In this document: piece after piece, positions 1 to 11,510 of the stretch
How the letters are laid out: every line of letters starts with the position of its first letter
Position numbering within the stretch: the first letter of the stretch is position 1
The notes under the pieces: model-generated
The model's database searches: none
What the model was told of the DNA's origin: nothing
Seen by the model: the letters and a program-made list of their open reading frames with translations, nothing else
Assembly: GCA_022578605.1 (NCBI GenBank)
Contig: MU394068.1
Span: 558,001-622,000, forward strand
Origin: Camillea tinctor
Taxonomy: Eukaryota > Ascomycota > Sordariomycetes > Xylariales > Xylariaceae
Direction of reading: 5' to 3'
DNA: 64,000 bases
Position numbers and translations under genes: made by a program

Positions 1-47
1 TATTCATATGCTCAAATATACGTCTCTCCTATCTCATGACCCCTCGC

Positions 48-1341
48 TTACCTCCTCAACCACTGTGCATTCTCTGGCGTGCTAGCCTCTCCACCCTCCG
101 TCACTAGCTCAATATTCTTCATACTGACCTCCTCGAGCTCAGCGCGCGACTCAGCCGTATCGCTAGTGCTACGACACGTGAGCATGACTCTGAGTCCCAC
201 GAACTTCTGCAACTGCGGGCTCACGTTCTGCGTGTTCAGCGCTACAGCACTTAGCCTACCGTACTCCAGCGCCGCCGCGACAGCGTCCTCGTCGATGAAA
301 GACCCGTGTGCCACGCTCACAAGCCGCGCTCCCGGCCTGAACCACTCGAGGCTCCTAGCATTGACCAGACACCCTGCCCCCGGTGGCGGCTCGCATAGCA
401 CCACGCAGTCGACTTGGTGGTAAAGGTCTTCGAGGTCATAGGTGAACCGTATGGCCCCGCCGCTGTCATCTTTGCGCTCGACGTCGTGGTACAGGACGCG
501 CATGCCGAAGGCCGCCGAGCACGTGCGGGCGATCCGCTGGCCCACGTCGCCGAGCCCCACGATGCCTAGCACACGACCACGGAGATTATGCGCCTGCATG
601 ATCGAGAAGGAGGTTGCGAGGTCGGGATTGGCCGCTGCCGTGCCGTAGAGGTAGGGCAGCTTACGGAAGGTCGATATGATCATGGCGACGGCGGTTTCGG
701 AGACGGCATCGGCGGTGGCGGAACCCGGTTTGCAGTAGACGATGCCTGTGCGCGCGTAGTTCAGTCAGTCCAAGTCATATCATATTATATTATCAGCAAG
801 AAGAATAAGACCAAAGCTTACCTCTCTCCCCCAACAACTTCGTATCCGCCCCGTCAATCCCAGCCCCTACGCTCGCAAACACCTTCATGCTGTCGGGCAG
901 CAGACCCACGAGTTCCGTATCCCAAGGGCCCATCTCCCCACCGGAGCCCCAGCTACAACGAAGCACGGCATCGAAGAAGCCCCATCGGCCCTCGCGCAGC
1001 GCCGCCATGAAAGCATCTCGCTCGTGCTCCTCCGGCGTCGGCCGCACCACCGTGAAATGCCTGGCGAAGCCATCGCACAGCTCCCGGTTATGAGGCACGT
1101 GGTCGCCGAGCTGCAGCACAACGGGCTTGGGAGAAGGAGAAGGGGAGGCGGCTAAGCGGGAGGGTATGACGGGGAGGTGGGCGAGGGCCGGGGAGAGGAG
1201 ACTGCTCATCGGGTGGAGGGGAAGAGTGGTAGGCGAGGTGGCGATGCTGGACGGTGAAGCGCCTGGTATCGGCGGTGCGGGGGAGTTGGAGCGCGGGGTC
1301 GGCGGCGCCGTGGGCATCGGCGTATTGGTCGGTTCCGCCAT
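48..1341 (-). CDS. D-isomer 2-hydroxyacid dehydrogenase-like protein, probably catalytically altered
   Basis: Two exons, 1341-822 and 745-48, joined across a 76-nt GT-AG intron (phase 1), give about 405 aa. The first 75 residues or so are Pro/Ser-rich and low complexity. The second exon carries the NAD-binding Rossmann segment with GLGDVGQRIA (GxGxxG) and a downstream acidic turn (YHDVERKD), typical of the glyoxylate/hydroxypyruvate reductase branch. The family normally uses an Arg (ARG motif), a Glu (ExEP) and a His (PH or SH before a Gly-rich turn). Here the corresponding stretches read VAHGSFIDE, ALNTQNVSP and MLTCRSTSD, so the Arg is His, the Glu is absent and the His is Arg. The fold and cofactor site look kept while the chemistry is probably lost or changed. 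It could be a pseudo-enzyme or a decaying paralogue. Confidence 0.8.
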
Positions 1342-3028
1342 GGTTCTTGCTCTTTTTATACTTTGGTGAGAAAATATCGTGTATTTATTTTTTATACCGC
1401 AAGATTATATTCCTCCGCAATTAATTTTTACGAGAGGGAAAAAGAAAAAGGGCGCAACACCGAGAAGATAGGTATGTGAGATAAGAAAACGGACCACCCA
1501 GTTCAGCGGCGGGCGTTTATATAATAAGAGTACTTAAATAGCTGCTCTTCCTAGCCCTCCCCCTTTAACCAGACAATTGTATGACAGTTTAGATCATTTT
1601 ACCCCCCGGCAGATGGAAGAGAGTCAGATAAATTAGCTAGTGATGCAGATTCTTTGATTGTACTCCTCCGCTACATTAGAGAAGAGTGAGAAAGAAAAAA
1701 GGGTGACCGGTCTTCCTCCCCGATACCGATCGATCTACGTTACGTAGTAGGAACTGAAGCTGCCCCCTCCAAAAACGTGGGGCCACGAGCGTAGCTAAGG
1801 AGGATGAAGAGGGGTGCAGATCGCTCGGCGTCGACGCTAGAGAATAATAGTAAAAAAAAAGAAATAGTGGCCCAGTAGTACCGCTGAAGTGCATGGTAGG
1901 TACCTAGCTATATGCAGATTAGTCACTTTTTTTAGAGCTCGTGAGTTGTTTTCTCCTCAATTCGAGAGGAGTGTAGTACATGAGAGGTGAGACCGGTTGA
2001 TTGTGGGGAAGAGAAATCGAATGGGGGGGAAAGATGGAACGGCTTCTCCGACTCGTTACGCCTGTCCATTCAGAAATGAGGTAATACATATAACCTCACC
2101 TAACTACAAACAAAAAGGATGGGGAATTGCTACCAGATTAGGACTGGCTACATAACACAGGCTTGCTGTTGGTCGAAGGGAGAGGGAAATTCATCCAGTC
2201 CTAGTAAGTGAAGTCGAGATTAATACATGCCCCCTGATAGGTCCCTAGCCAAGAACTCCTTACCTACCTATAAATACTGGGTACTTAGGTACTAGTAGTG
2301 ATATCTCACTAGCAGTTCAAGGTTGACGCTACAACTTAACCTTAAAGTATAAATATTACCTATACATAGTACATAAAACCCAGCTAGGTTCAGACTAGGC
2401 CAGTCGAGGGAACCCGGGTTGCCCAAAGAGGGAATTTTACAACTAGATCTACATGATGGTTAGCTCGGCCCAGTCTGACGGGTTACATCCAACGGTATGG
2501 TAAGTTTAGCTCAGTAAAGTTCCGAGTTTATAGTTTATGTCGAGGTCTGTGGTTCATGATCCTTGATGAGAGAAGGTAAGTCGATACTCGGTTAGGTATC
2601 GTATGTTCTATGGTAACACAACTTCCTCCCGGTGACGAGGAAGGAATAACGCTCGCGCTATCTTTTTTTCTGGCATTCCCCTTTCTTATCTTCCTTCCAC
2701 CGGTAAGCTTCGAAGCTGTCGATTCCTTCTTGGCAGTACGTACGGCAGACCCGAGCTTGCCCATCACGTAGGTATGCCTCTTGTCCTTCACCCTAGCCAA
2801 GACGACTATGTTCTGTGTATTAGATATTTCATTATCATGTGTGATCATTAGGATTACCATTCGGGTAGGTCCATGGAACATCTACCCGGACATGCTCCCT
2901 CGGGAGCGAACCATCTATGCCAGACAAACCGACGGGGTCTAGCCTTAGGTACTGAAAAAAAAAAAAAAAAGAAAAAAAAAAAAAAAGAAAAGAAAAAGCA
3001 ACCATGATGACCGCTTAAACCTGTCCCG
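1342..3028. other. Intergenic, no supported gene
   Basis: AT-rich spacer between the dehydrogenase start and the peptidase stop. Short open frames exist but have no recognisable domain and look like chance. It holds an interrupted poly-A stretch at about 2955-2995 and several TACCTAGGTA-type short words common in this window's spacers. Confidence 0.6.
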
Positions 3029-4864
3029 CTATAAAAAAAGAAACGCCACCATACCACATGCAATAAATGCTACCAATGAAGGAAGTCCGTGAATATTCGT
3101 CGTAGATTCGGAAATGTGCTGGGATCCCTGCCCGAGCCACTCTTTGATGTGATCCAGCTTGATGTCCCGTATCTGCACAACGTGTGAGCAACCGGTGTGA
3201 TCAGAAAGCGCCTGCTGACGACCAAAAAAAAGGAAAAACAAAAAAGCAAAAAAGGAAGAGGCCAACCCACCTGATCAAGCTCCGCCTTCGCCCCCCTTGG
3301 CACCACCTCCTCGGACATCGCATCCTCTGCATGCGCCAGGCCGTCCACAACCACGACCCGTGAGTGGTTCAGATCCGCCGTGACGGTCAAGCCCGGGGTC
3401 CCCAGTGCCGCGATTCGGTCCGTAGCCCCCTGCACGATGAGCACGCGGGCCACGCTATCGATCGCCGTATTAGTCACCGCGAACTTCTGCACGAAGTACT
3501 CGTTGGTGCTGTAGTAGTCTGGTGGCAGGTCGCTGTCGGTGTCGTTGTCGCCGCCGCCGCAGCCGAGGTCGACGATGCCCCGCGCGTACGCCTCTGGGAG
3601 CATGTTGTTCGCCGGGATCGAGATCGTGTTCAGCGGGAAGTACGCGCACTTCACGTACGCGTACATGGGGACCGTGCCCGTGACGCTGCCCGGGTTGGTG
3701 AGGTTGGCATTCGACGGGTCGATGCAGGATGATGGGGAAGGAGCCCACGATGCGGCGAGGAGGGGCACCCGGAGCACACCACCGGTGCTGCCGGCTGCGA
3801 GGGTTTTGGCGATGAGGTCCTGGAATGGATACGCCGTCGGGTACTTATCGGCGTAAGGATAATTGAACTGCGGCGTGTAGGTGTAGGTCTGCACCGCCGC
3901 GTTGTAGAGGGTGCTGTAGTTGGCGCCCTTGGGGCCAGAGCATATATTCAGGTCGGGGATCGCTTCGTCACAGTTGTTACCTTCGTGGTCATTGCTGTCA
4001 GCACTTGTTACTTATGGTGAGTTCTAGTTCTATTCCATTCCCTTACTTGAGACACAAGCCTTGAGGGCTGACATGGCGGATTTGATCTTGTCGTAGGCAC
4101 TTGCTGATGCGTTTTTATAAATTACATCGTTCCGCACGGCCGCGTCGAACCGGTACCGGTTGCTATCCAGCGGCCCGAATGAATCGATAGCTGGCGAAGA
4201 GGCAATGGAACCCCAGAATGTGTCTGGGTGTTTTATCCTGGCCGCCACAGCGAGTGCCCCGCCATATGAAGCTAGACACACTTGTCAGTATATGCAAATA
4301 CGCGCTCCCCAGGAGAAAAAGAACCCTCTGGCCAGGCTTACAACTACCACCATAGATGGCTTTCGACTCGTTGGCCCCCTCTACTGTGTTCCTGATCCAA
4401 TCGACGAAATCCGCGCCATCCTGAAGGACATTGTTGAATGTCAAATCAGGATACGTTTTATACGAGAAAGAAGAAGACGACGAGTCATTCCTTTTTACTA
4501 CTCGAGCGGCAGAATTGCTATTATCTCCGGACGAATTGGAAGAAAAGAAGCGATGCTCCAGTACTGCGACCATGCCACCTAGCTTCGGGGCGTAGTCGAT
4601 AAAGTCCGAGACATTGATCGATTGCATGCCCGTCTCGGCACTCTGTATCAGGAATATCGGACCACCCGGCTTGAAAAACCGGGTGTCGAGCTGATATCTC
4701 TGATTAAAGGTTCCCGAGCTCGTGGCATTGATGGAATGATTCAGCTTTTGGGCGAATTCATTAGTCTCCACGCCTCCGACCTTTGGGTCATCGTCCTGGG
4801 CTGCTGCTGGCTCGAGGAGTGCCGCTGCTAAAGCTGCTATACGGAGTAAAGCTTTGGGACCCAT
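3029..4864 (-). CDS. Secreted serine carboxypeptidase-like protease, family S28
   Basis: Four exons, about 4864-4348, 4271-4047, 3980-3271 and 3172-3029, give roughly 531 aa. The N-terminus is a signal peptide (hydrophobic to about residue 22, ending AAAQ). Exon 2 starts at the nucleophile elbow; with the donor at 4347 the join reads YGASYGGAL, so Ser174 is the likely nucleophile in a GxSxG turn. A stronger-looking donor (GTAAGC, 4341) is also in frame but gives GGSSSYGG, which breaks that turn. The Asp is probably in QGATDR and the His in GLAHAED (about residue 464). Many Asn glycosylation sites fit secretion. The C-terminus ends in a 15-residue hydrophobic tail after a Ser/Thr stretch, which could be a GPI-anchor signal. 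S28 enzymes cleave prolyl bonds; the exact substrate here is unknown. Confidence 0.85.
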
Positions 4865-6051
4865 GGCAGTGGGTCACTAGATGTGGTTGGTATCGTATAA
4901 GAGAGATCTATTAAGACTCTGGTCAGCAAGCATTCTCATCCTGCCCGTATGAACAACAATCGTTCCAAGGTTCGACAATACCTTTTTCCCAAACCACCAA
5001 TCTCTCTCTCTCTCTCCTTTTTTTTTTCAATTCGTCTCGGTCCAGTTTTCTTTCGATTCTCAACCCGGTTTTTCTTTGATGGGATGAGCTTTCGTCTGTG
5101 CGACGACAAGCCTGAGCGTATGTTTCATGCAAACATATGATAACTCCGGAGCGAGAGACTAGAAAGGCGGGAAAGATAGAAACCGAATTGCAGTCGGAGA
5201 CTCCAAGATGATGATGTAGCTCACCCTTTCTTGGTCTTTTCACAACAACTAGAGAAATTATACTTATTCCCTGGTTACACACGTGAAGTTTTCCCCGTGG
5301 GTATGTACATATAAACGAGCGACAACCTATTTCGGTAACAGGTAAAACCCCAAAAAGGAAGACGGCGCACGAGCGTTTCACCTTAAATGGATGATGAAGA
5401 AGTAAAAAGGAAAAAAAGGATCAAGCATAACCACCGCGAGTGCAGCATCCGGCATGACACAGGCAACTTATACCGCGGACGAGTCGGTGGATTTCGGCTC
5501 GCTTGGGAGCTCGCAGGTGGCGGTAACGTTGGTCGGAATGATGCATCTGCGAGACTACGCGGGCTTATACCAGCCTGTCAATGTCACTCCAGACTTCGGA
5601 TCGCATGTGTATTAAGTGGATTGATTAAGCGGGTGTGGCCTGTTGTTCTGGATGAGGCGCGAGCTCTGGGGGGTCGATCACCGGGATATTTTTTCCTAAG
5701 GATCCATGATGAACATCGGATTGCCGAACACTTGCTCACACTAGACACATATTGGGCAGCTCGAAAACAAGGAACTTGGCCTCTCTAGTATGATTTATTA
5801 CAAGGAAAACGTCACAATATAAACCGGGCACGTTTGTCCCGCCTCCCCTCAATCCAGCCTGCACATCATAAACTGGGATTTGATGGTCACTTGATGGTGT
5901 GTGGGTTCCTCGTATCGGGGCTTATCGAAGCCTGCAAATGCACGCCTCTCTCTTCGTATAACCTATCTCGGCCACGTAATTGTGGCTCCACGAACGAAAC
6001 TGCTCAGAACTACGTACTTTTTTATCATCAACCACCACCACCATCACCGTC
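4865..6051. other. Intergenic, no supported gene
   Basis: Spacer upstream of the S28 peptidase and downstream of the next gene. Open frames up to about 150 codons occur on both strands but have poor protein character (low complexity, frequent Arg/Lys or His runs). A TC-rich tract lies at about 5000-5032 and a CAC/CAT-rich tract at about 6028-6048. No domain seen. Confidence 0.5.
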
Positions 6052-7578
6052 CTAATTGCTCGTCTCAACTCTGTACCCCTGGTTCTGCAGTCCTTCCTCT
6101 GGGAGTCGATCATTGATGACGTCCCAGATGAAGGACATGCCCTGCTTCATCGAATCGTTGTCCTCGATGCCGAGGAACTCGAAGCCCTTGGACGCCCATC
6201 CGCCGTGAATGAACTCGTTGCACTTGATCACCTTTCTGATCTCCTTGGAGATGTGTCGCTTCCAGGTGACCACGCCGGGCTCCGGCTGGCCGGGGAACGC
6301 CTTCCACTGAGCGTGGAACGGATCGAACAAGATCAGCTGGACCTTGCCGTCCTGCTTCTTGCGAAGCACGGTGGCAAGGCCGCAGCGCTGGCAGTTGTCG
6401 TTCCAGAGGCGGGCCCGCGACACGTGCTTATCGGGGTCGAATCCGTCCTCAAAGCGCTTCTGTCCACCCTAGGGCCAGAAGGAGAAGAGGCCGATGACCG
6501 TCGTTCGGTGCGTGTTCTCGAGCTGGTCTTTGGCGTAGCTCGAAAACTCTCCGACGGTATCGTACATCTTGGATAGGGATCCGGTAGCTAGATACCAGTC
6601 CCGTCGGTCGCCAGCGTTCAGGAATCCGATGGGGGCCACTACAACATTAGGAGTCAGCAATTGGCATATAAAGTAACCTTTTTTGACTCTTGAGACCGTG
6701 TCCCGGGAGTCAAACTCGTACGAAATTATACGCTTAGCCACGACAGGCGGTTTTGACTCCCAGGGCTGAGGCCGAGACAGGCCAAAAGGGGGGTTAAACG
6801 ACTTTCAAGATTACTCACTGTACAGGGCCCACTTGCTCGTGGGGGCGTTCTTCACCAGACCCATCCAGCAGAGTAGTAGCTTCACGTCGATAGGGTGCGA
6901 GTAGCTAGACGGGATCATGGGGTAATCTTCATTCTTGGTGACGGCCGTGAGATGATTAACGTCGAATAGTTGCCAGCGCACTCGGGTATCTGAGACCCAG
7001 ATGCACTCGTGCTGGTTGAAGTGTTTCGGGGGCCAAACCATGGTCGAGGACCCGGGAGTCTCGGTAGATGGTCGGACCTGGAGATTTGCCATCTCTCTCT
7101 GCGTCTGCTCTAGGGCAGTTGGGCGCAGCTCCAGTCGAAATTCAGTAGCGGGTGGCAAAGTGCCGATTCGGTTGCGTAACTCAATGAATTTGTCGACGGA
7201 GCGGGTCAGCTTTGTATTGACAACGGTGTGCTTGTAATTTTCGCGGGCCTCGGTGAAGACACGGGCGACCTCTTCAACCTCATTGGGTTCAAGATACAAT
7301 ATCAAGACCAGCCATTCATCACTAACCACCTTCCAATACACAGGACCAAGACGGACCACCTCTCCAAGGGCTGAGTGCTCTAGGCACAGCTCAAACAAGC
7401 GTTCGAGCTTCTCGGCAGCTTGGTTTCGGAGGGCCGTTACTGGCGCTTTCTCTATCTCTTCATTCGTGCCGAGTATTGCACCCTGGATTCTCTCCTTGAG
7501 TTCGTCGCTCGAGAATATGGAGCCCTCACCAAAGGCAAAGCCTTGCTGCTTGAAAGCTCTGTTCTTCTTGCGCGCCAT
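6052..7578 (-). CDS. Unknown protein with an in-frame TAG near its middle-end
   Basis: Exon 1 runs 7578-6819; a GTGAGT donor at 6818 and an acceptor ending at 6639 (180-nt intron, phase 1) join it to exon 2, which stays in one frame from 6638 to 6052 except for a TAG at 6471-6469. Without that stop the product is about 448 aa. The start MARKKNRAF is a basic tip; the rest is globular and mixed, with no family I recognise. Before the TAG the frame reads GLFSFWP and after it GGQKRFEDGFDP, both protein-like, so a CAG-to-TAG change is the simplest reading. An alternative is an 87-nt intron (6555-6469) with a weak GTCGGA donor but a good pyrimidine tract and CCCTAG acceptor, which would restore the frame. 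If the stop is real the product is cut at about residue 309. Confidence 0.6.
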
Positions 7579-8518
7579 GTCGGTGATGTAGCGGAGTGGA
7601 GGATTGTATGTGATAAATGAAGGATGAAGGATGGAAGTGGAGGGTTAGTGGGAGAGAGAAAATAAACGGTGAGGGGAGAGGGGAATAAATGGTGGGGGGC
7701 GAGGAACTAAACGAAGAAGAGAGATGTTTGCTTTTTCTCAGAAAAGAAGGGAAAGAGGGAAAGAAAGAAAGGATGTTCTCAGGTAGGTATGGGTTTGCAG
7801 TGCGTTGCTAAGTAAAAATAGGTACAATATCGATGTACCCAAGTTGGGAAAGAATTCAGAGCAGACACGATCTACTTCATACATAGTAACCTAGGAGACA
7901 TGAAGTACCGTAAGTACCTAGGTATCAAGTGCTACTAGTCCCCCCTACGCCTACGTAGCTAGAGGCTTGGAGAACTAGGTACAATTTGATCATGCTCTCG
8001 TAGGAAATGGAATTAGTTGACATGAATAAATGATTTACGATTCGATGCATCTGCTCAATAATTACATCGTGACACATCCTAACATATGGCAGTATATCTA
8101 CAGAAGAGAGCGAGATACCCCTGAAACTTCACAATAAGTCCTTTAAGGACCAAGATGAAATGCAGAATGCATTTATGTAACTTGTATAAGTAGAAATAGA
8201 AAATATGAGTCTATGGTATGTTCTGGCCAGTGATTACATGTATTATTTAATGAAATAGTGTAAGCCAGTATGGTTCAAGTAGAGACCTCTTCTAGGTACC
8301 TGGGAGAAGGGAGGGGGCGAAGGGGAGGGGAGGGGAGGGGAGATGGTGAAGCAATAATGAAATGCTTCATGTACTAGCAGGCAGTGGTGGCGGTCAATCA
8401 CTACAGTTAAAGGTCATAAAGGAATGAGGGGGGGGGTTGCCAGTTGGAATAGCAAGGTGGGCAACTAAAGGGGGGTTAAGGGGCTTAGGTGGTTAGCAGT
8501 CCTTAGGAAGAATATCCC
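7579..8518. other. Intergenic with purine-rich tract
   Basis: Promoter side of the 6052-7578 gene, then AT-rich spacer. The first 200 bases are strongly purine-rich on the plus strand (GAGAGA/GGGAAA), i.e. a CT-rich leader for the minus-strand gene. A GGGGA repeat lies at about 8318-8341. No gene seen. Confidence 0.5.
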
Positions 8519-8740
8519 GTAGGTAAGCATATAAGTCCAGATACTGCCAGGACTCCCAAACACCAAGTACAAAGTACAAGCAAAAAAAAAAGCTTCTGGT
8601 GTAGCGGAGATGTGCAAAACTCCACGTTCTGCATGGCCAGATGTTAGGGTGCAGAGCTCGAACACAAAACCTGAAACCACAGGGTTCGAGTAGTGAGGGG
8701 GGAACTGATTCGCTTTTTTTTTTTGCCTTTTTTTTTTTTT
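8519..8740 (+). repeat. tRNA-like dispersed repeat, copy A
   Basis: This segment shares a 45-base identical core (8619-8663) with 9700-9744, plus a second identical 20-mer (8680-8699 against 9765-9784), a flanking GTAGGTARGCATATARGTY word exactly 100 bases upstream of each core, and a T-rich end. TGGTGTAGCGG at 8597-8607 resembles a Pol III A box of the Glu/Asp tRNA type, and GAGCTCGAAC plus GGGTTCGAG resemble B boxes. The core also contains TCTGCA...TGCAGA, able to pair. No proper cloverleaf forms, so it is not a normal tRNA gene; a tRNA-derived SINE or an old local duplication is likelier. Confidence 0.6.
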
Positions 8741-9089
8741 ACCCTTTTCTCTCCCATCCCTCTCCCATACCTCCCCCTGTCCCTTTCTTTTCTTTTTCTA
8801 TTCCTTTTTAACTTATTATTAGCAAAGCATTGATGTTATCATTGCGCTTCACGATAGAATAGTAACATGTTTTCTACGCAACCACATTTTTTCATATAGC
8901 ATTTAATGAACATTTGTATGTCCATCTAAGTGTGCATTACGAAGCCTCGGTCTCTATGTTCATTCTTCTCAAGTTACTGTATTCATGATCCAAGCTATAT
9001 ATCGGCGGAATAAAAATAATACATCAGATGTATATATTGAACTGGAGATAGAGGAGACCCCCTACCAACAGTTATATGAGGCTGTGAGG

Positions 9090-9113
9090 GACTAGGGACT
9101 GAGGTCCCTAGTC
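9090..9113. repeat. Perfect 10-bp hairpin
   Basis: GACTAGGGAC (9090-9099) and its exact reverse complement (9104-9113) are separated by TGAG. A weaker related sequence follows at about 9280-9302. It sits between the two tRNA-like repeat copies, far from any gene, so a terminator role is not supported. It could be the end of an old element. Confidence 0.7.
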
Positions 9114-9599
9114 TACGACACCCAACCATCATACTGTTTATTTGAAAATAGAGACACAAAAGATTCGAAAAGCAAAGGAATGTATTGATCTGAGCTGTAT
9201 AGTAACGCCGACATGCCATAATAAAAAGAAAGAAACTATCGCAAACTTGTAATGCATCGCGAGCTATATACACAATTGTGGTCCCTAGTTCCCCTAGTCC
9301 CCACAACAATATATGAGATGCTCATACAAAGTGGTAGGTATGCTGGGAATGGTGATATAATGCCAATTGAAAATTTTCTTTTGGTATGCGCCGGGGAATG
9401 AAGCAATCGTGAATTCTTCACGTGTCGGGTGGTTGTGGTGGGCAGCTATGCACAGGTAGGAGATTCAGGGGGGAGGGGAGTGGGGGAAGAGAACAGGGGG
9501 GGTGGGAGTACTAGTTAGAGTTAGAAAATGGGAGACAATAGGAGAGTTCCAGCGTGTCTATGGAATCAGGTTATTAGGAAGGCCTAAGGGGGGCTCGCC

Positions 9600-9840
9600 G
9601 TAGGTAGGCATATAGGTTAAAACAAAGACCTAGCCTACCAAGACCAGCACCCGAGCTCAACTACAAACTTGAACCCGTGGTGTAGTGGGGATACGATACA
9701 CTCCACGTTCTGCATGGCCAGATGTTAGGGTGCAGAGCTCGAACCCAAAAAAGACTGAAAAGTCCAGGGTTCGAGTAGTGAGGGAGGAATTGAACCACTG
9801 TCTTGGAAATAGGAAAACTATTTTTTTGCCTTTTTTTCTT
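9600..9840 (+). repeat. tRNA-like dispersed repeat, copy B
   Basis: Partner of the copy at 8519-8740, same orientation, offset by 1081 bases. TGGTGTAGTGG (9678-9688) is a better A-box match than in copy A. The core is 9700-9744, the second shared block 9765-9784, and the copy ends in T-rich sequence (TTTTTTTGCCTTTTTTT). Outside the shared blocks the two copies have diverged strongly, so the duplication is not recent. Confidence 0.6.
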
Positions 9841-9879
9841 TATTATTTCATTCCTCTAATTTTCCCCCTTTTATTTTAT

Positions 9880-11510
9880 TTCATATTCCCGTCTTGTCGT
9901 AAATCCCTTTATGCCACCGCTGAAGCCATCGCCATTTATCAGACTGATCGTCTCCATCATGCGGCTCTGGTACCGAGTCTCCACATTTATATTTCCCGGG
10001 AATCTGGGGTAGAATTTCTCTGGGACCGGCCATTTGTGGGGTTGCGCAACGTATGTTTTGGATGATCCCTGTCCCCGCATCATCGTCACATTGGACTTTG
10101 TAAGACATGGTGGCCCAATTGGCTATCCGTGCTGCCGTGCCAATATTGGTATTTTTAAATGAAGAACATCGCAGGTCCAATCGTTCCTGTTATGATTGCT
10201 GCAGAGAATTTTAAGAATTCGTTTCTCACCATTTCCAACGTTTCCGATGGGAAATAGTTAAGAGTTAGTTTAGGCTTTGCGCTTCCATCGCACTCCTTAG
10301 TAACATCCTACCCCTTTACGTGTTGAAGGATATACGATACTAATATGTCAAGCAGACCTCGCCATCGCACGCCGTGTGGGATTGATTTTTCCCGGTGTTG
10401 TATGCTTCGTTTCAAGGTCACATTCCGAATTATCGAGTTGATCAGGACATCCTCAAAAGCGAAGGCCGTCTCGGTATTTTTTTTTTTTTTTGCTTTCATT
10501 GACGCATCCATAACGTTTTAGGCATCCTTTTTCATGTGCCACTTCACACCCCTCAGTGCCCCAGGATTATTTATCGAACGGGAGATTCTTGAAGTTATCG
10601 ACCAGCGCGAAATAGGAGGACCGACGATCCCGAGTGCTCGAGGAGGGGAGAGGACAAATTTCCTGTTCTCAAAGTCGTCGACTATACGAACTTCCAATAC
10701 GACGTAGGCTCGTTACTCGGCTATCTCCTATCGGTCGGGATGATCAACCCCCTATCCTTCTGCCGCCTCCCTCACTCGATCCCCGTACGAGACACAACCC
10801 GACGATGCGGGGCTCCTTCGTACGGCGCCTCCAGTCATTGAACTTCGTTCCTCGGACCCCATGGTCGCATTTCCATGATTCTAGAAACATAGATTTCGTG
10901 ATCGTCTTCAAGACCTAACAACCTCTTTTAGTCAGCGGTTCCAAGAATAGGTAAACGACGTCTACTGGCCCTTCTTTAGCTTAACCACGGCCTCTATCCC
11001 TAGCTATCAGTACCCGTGCCAAGAGAATTTCGTACGGCAAATCAATAGAATCAGCGTATAGCTGGATTTTTCGATGCAGTGTTCTCTTCTGAAGTGGAAT
11101 TTGGTATCATTCCGGTTCCTTTTGCCGTCCGATCGCTAATGTGTTCTAGGACTCGTCAAGACAAAACCAGAAGTGCCGGGAGTTGATCATATGAATAAAA
11201 TCGAACGATATTTTTCGATCCCAACGAGGTGGTTAGGATATGGCATTAGTCTGAGAACTTTTGTCGCTCTTGGAAAGGCCTAACCTAGAGGATCTCCCGT
11301 TGAGAAGACCTTGGCGAAATTCAATTAATTCGAAACAATAGGGTCTATTGTCAGCTTACGGGCAAGATTTCCAAAGTACATCTCGTCTCACAATTTATGA
11401 ACACGCAAAGATCATACGCATGGGTTCCGAAATGTTCCCGATGGCTCCGGAAGTGCCATCCATGCGCATTTTAATCTAATGCCGGGTGCTGAGTCAAGAA
11501 ACCTGCAACC
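9880..11510 (+). pseudogene. Decayed coding sequence, unknown family
   Basis: Several protein-like stretches occur on the plus strand in changing frames, broken by stops: around 10564 (FIEREILEVIDQREIGGPT), 10674 (VVDYTNFQYDVGSLLGYLLS), 11082 (FSSEVEFGIIPVPFAVRSL), 11152 (KIERYFSIPTRWLGYG) and 11410 (DHTHGFRNVPDGSGSAIHAH). The frames used change at least twice, and the region contains a poly-T insert at about 10477-10491. On the minus strand, 10180-9881 is also open for 99 codons, so part of this may be a second remnant. I do not recognise the family. It looks like an old gene or element that has accumulated indels and stops. Confidence 0.35.

Noticed and set aside
4923..5788. Open frames of 133-152 codons on both strands
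   Set aside because: Low-complexity, no motif, no splice partners; chance frames in the peptidase promoter region.
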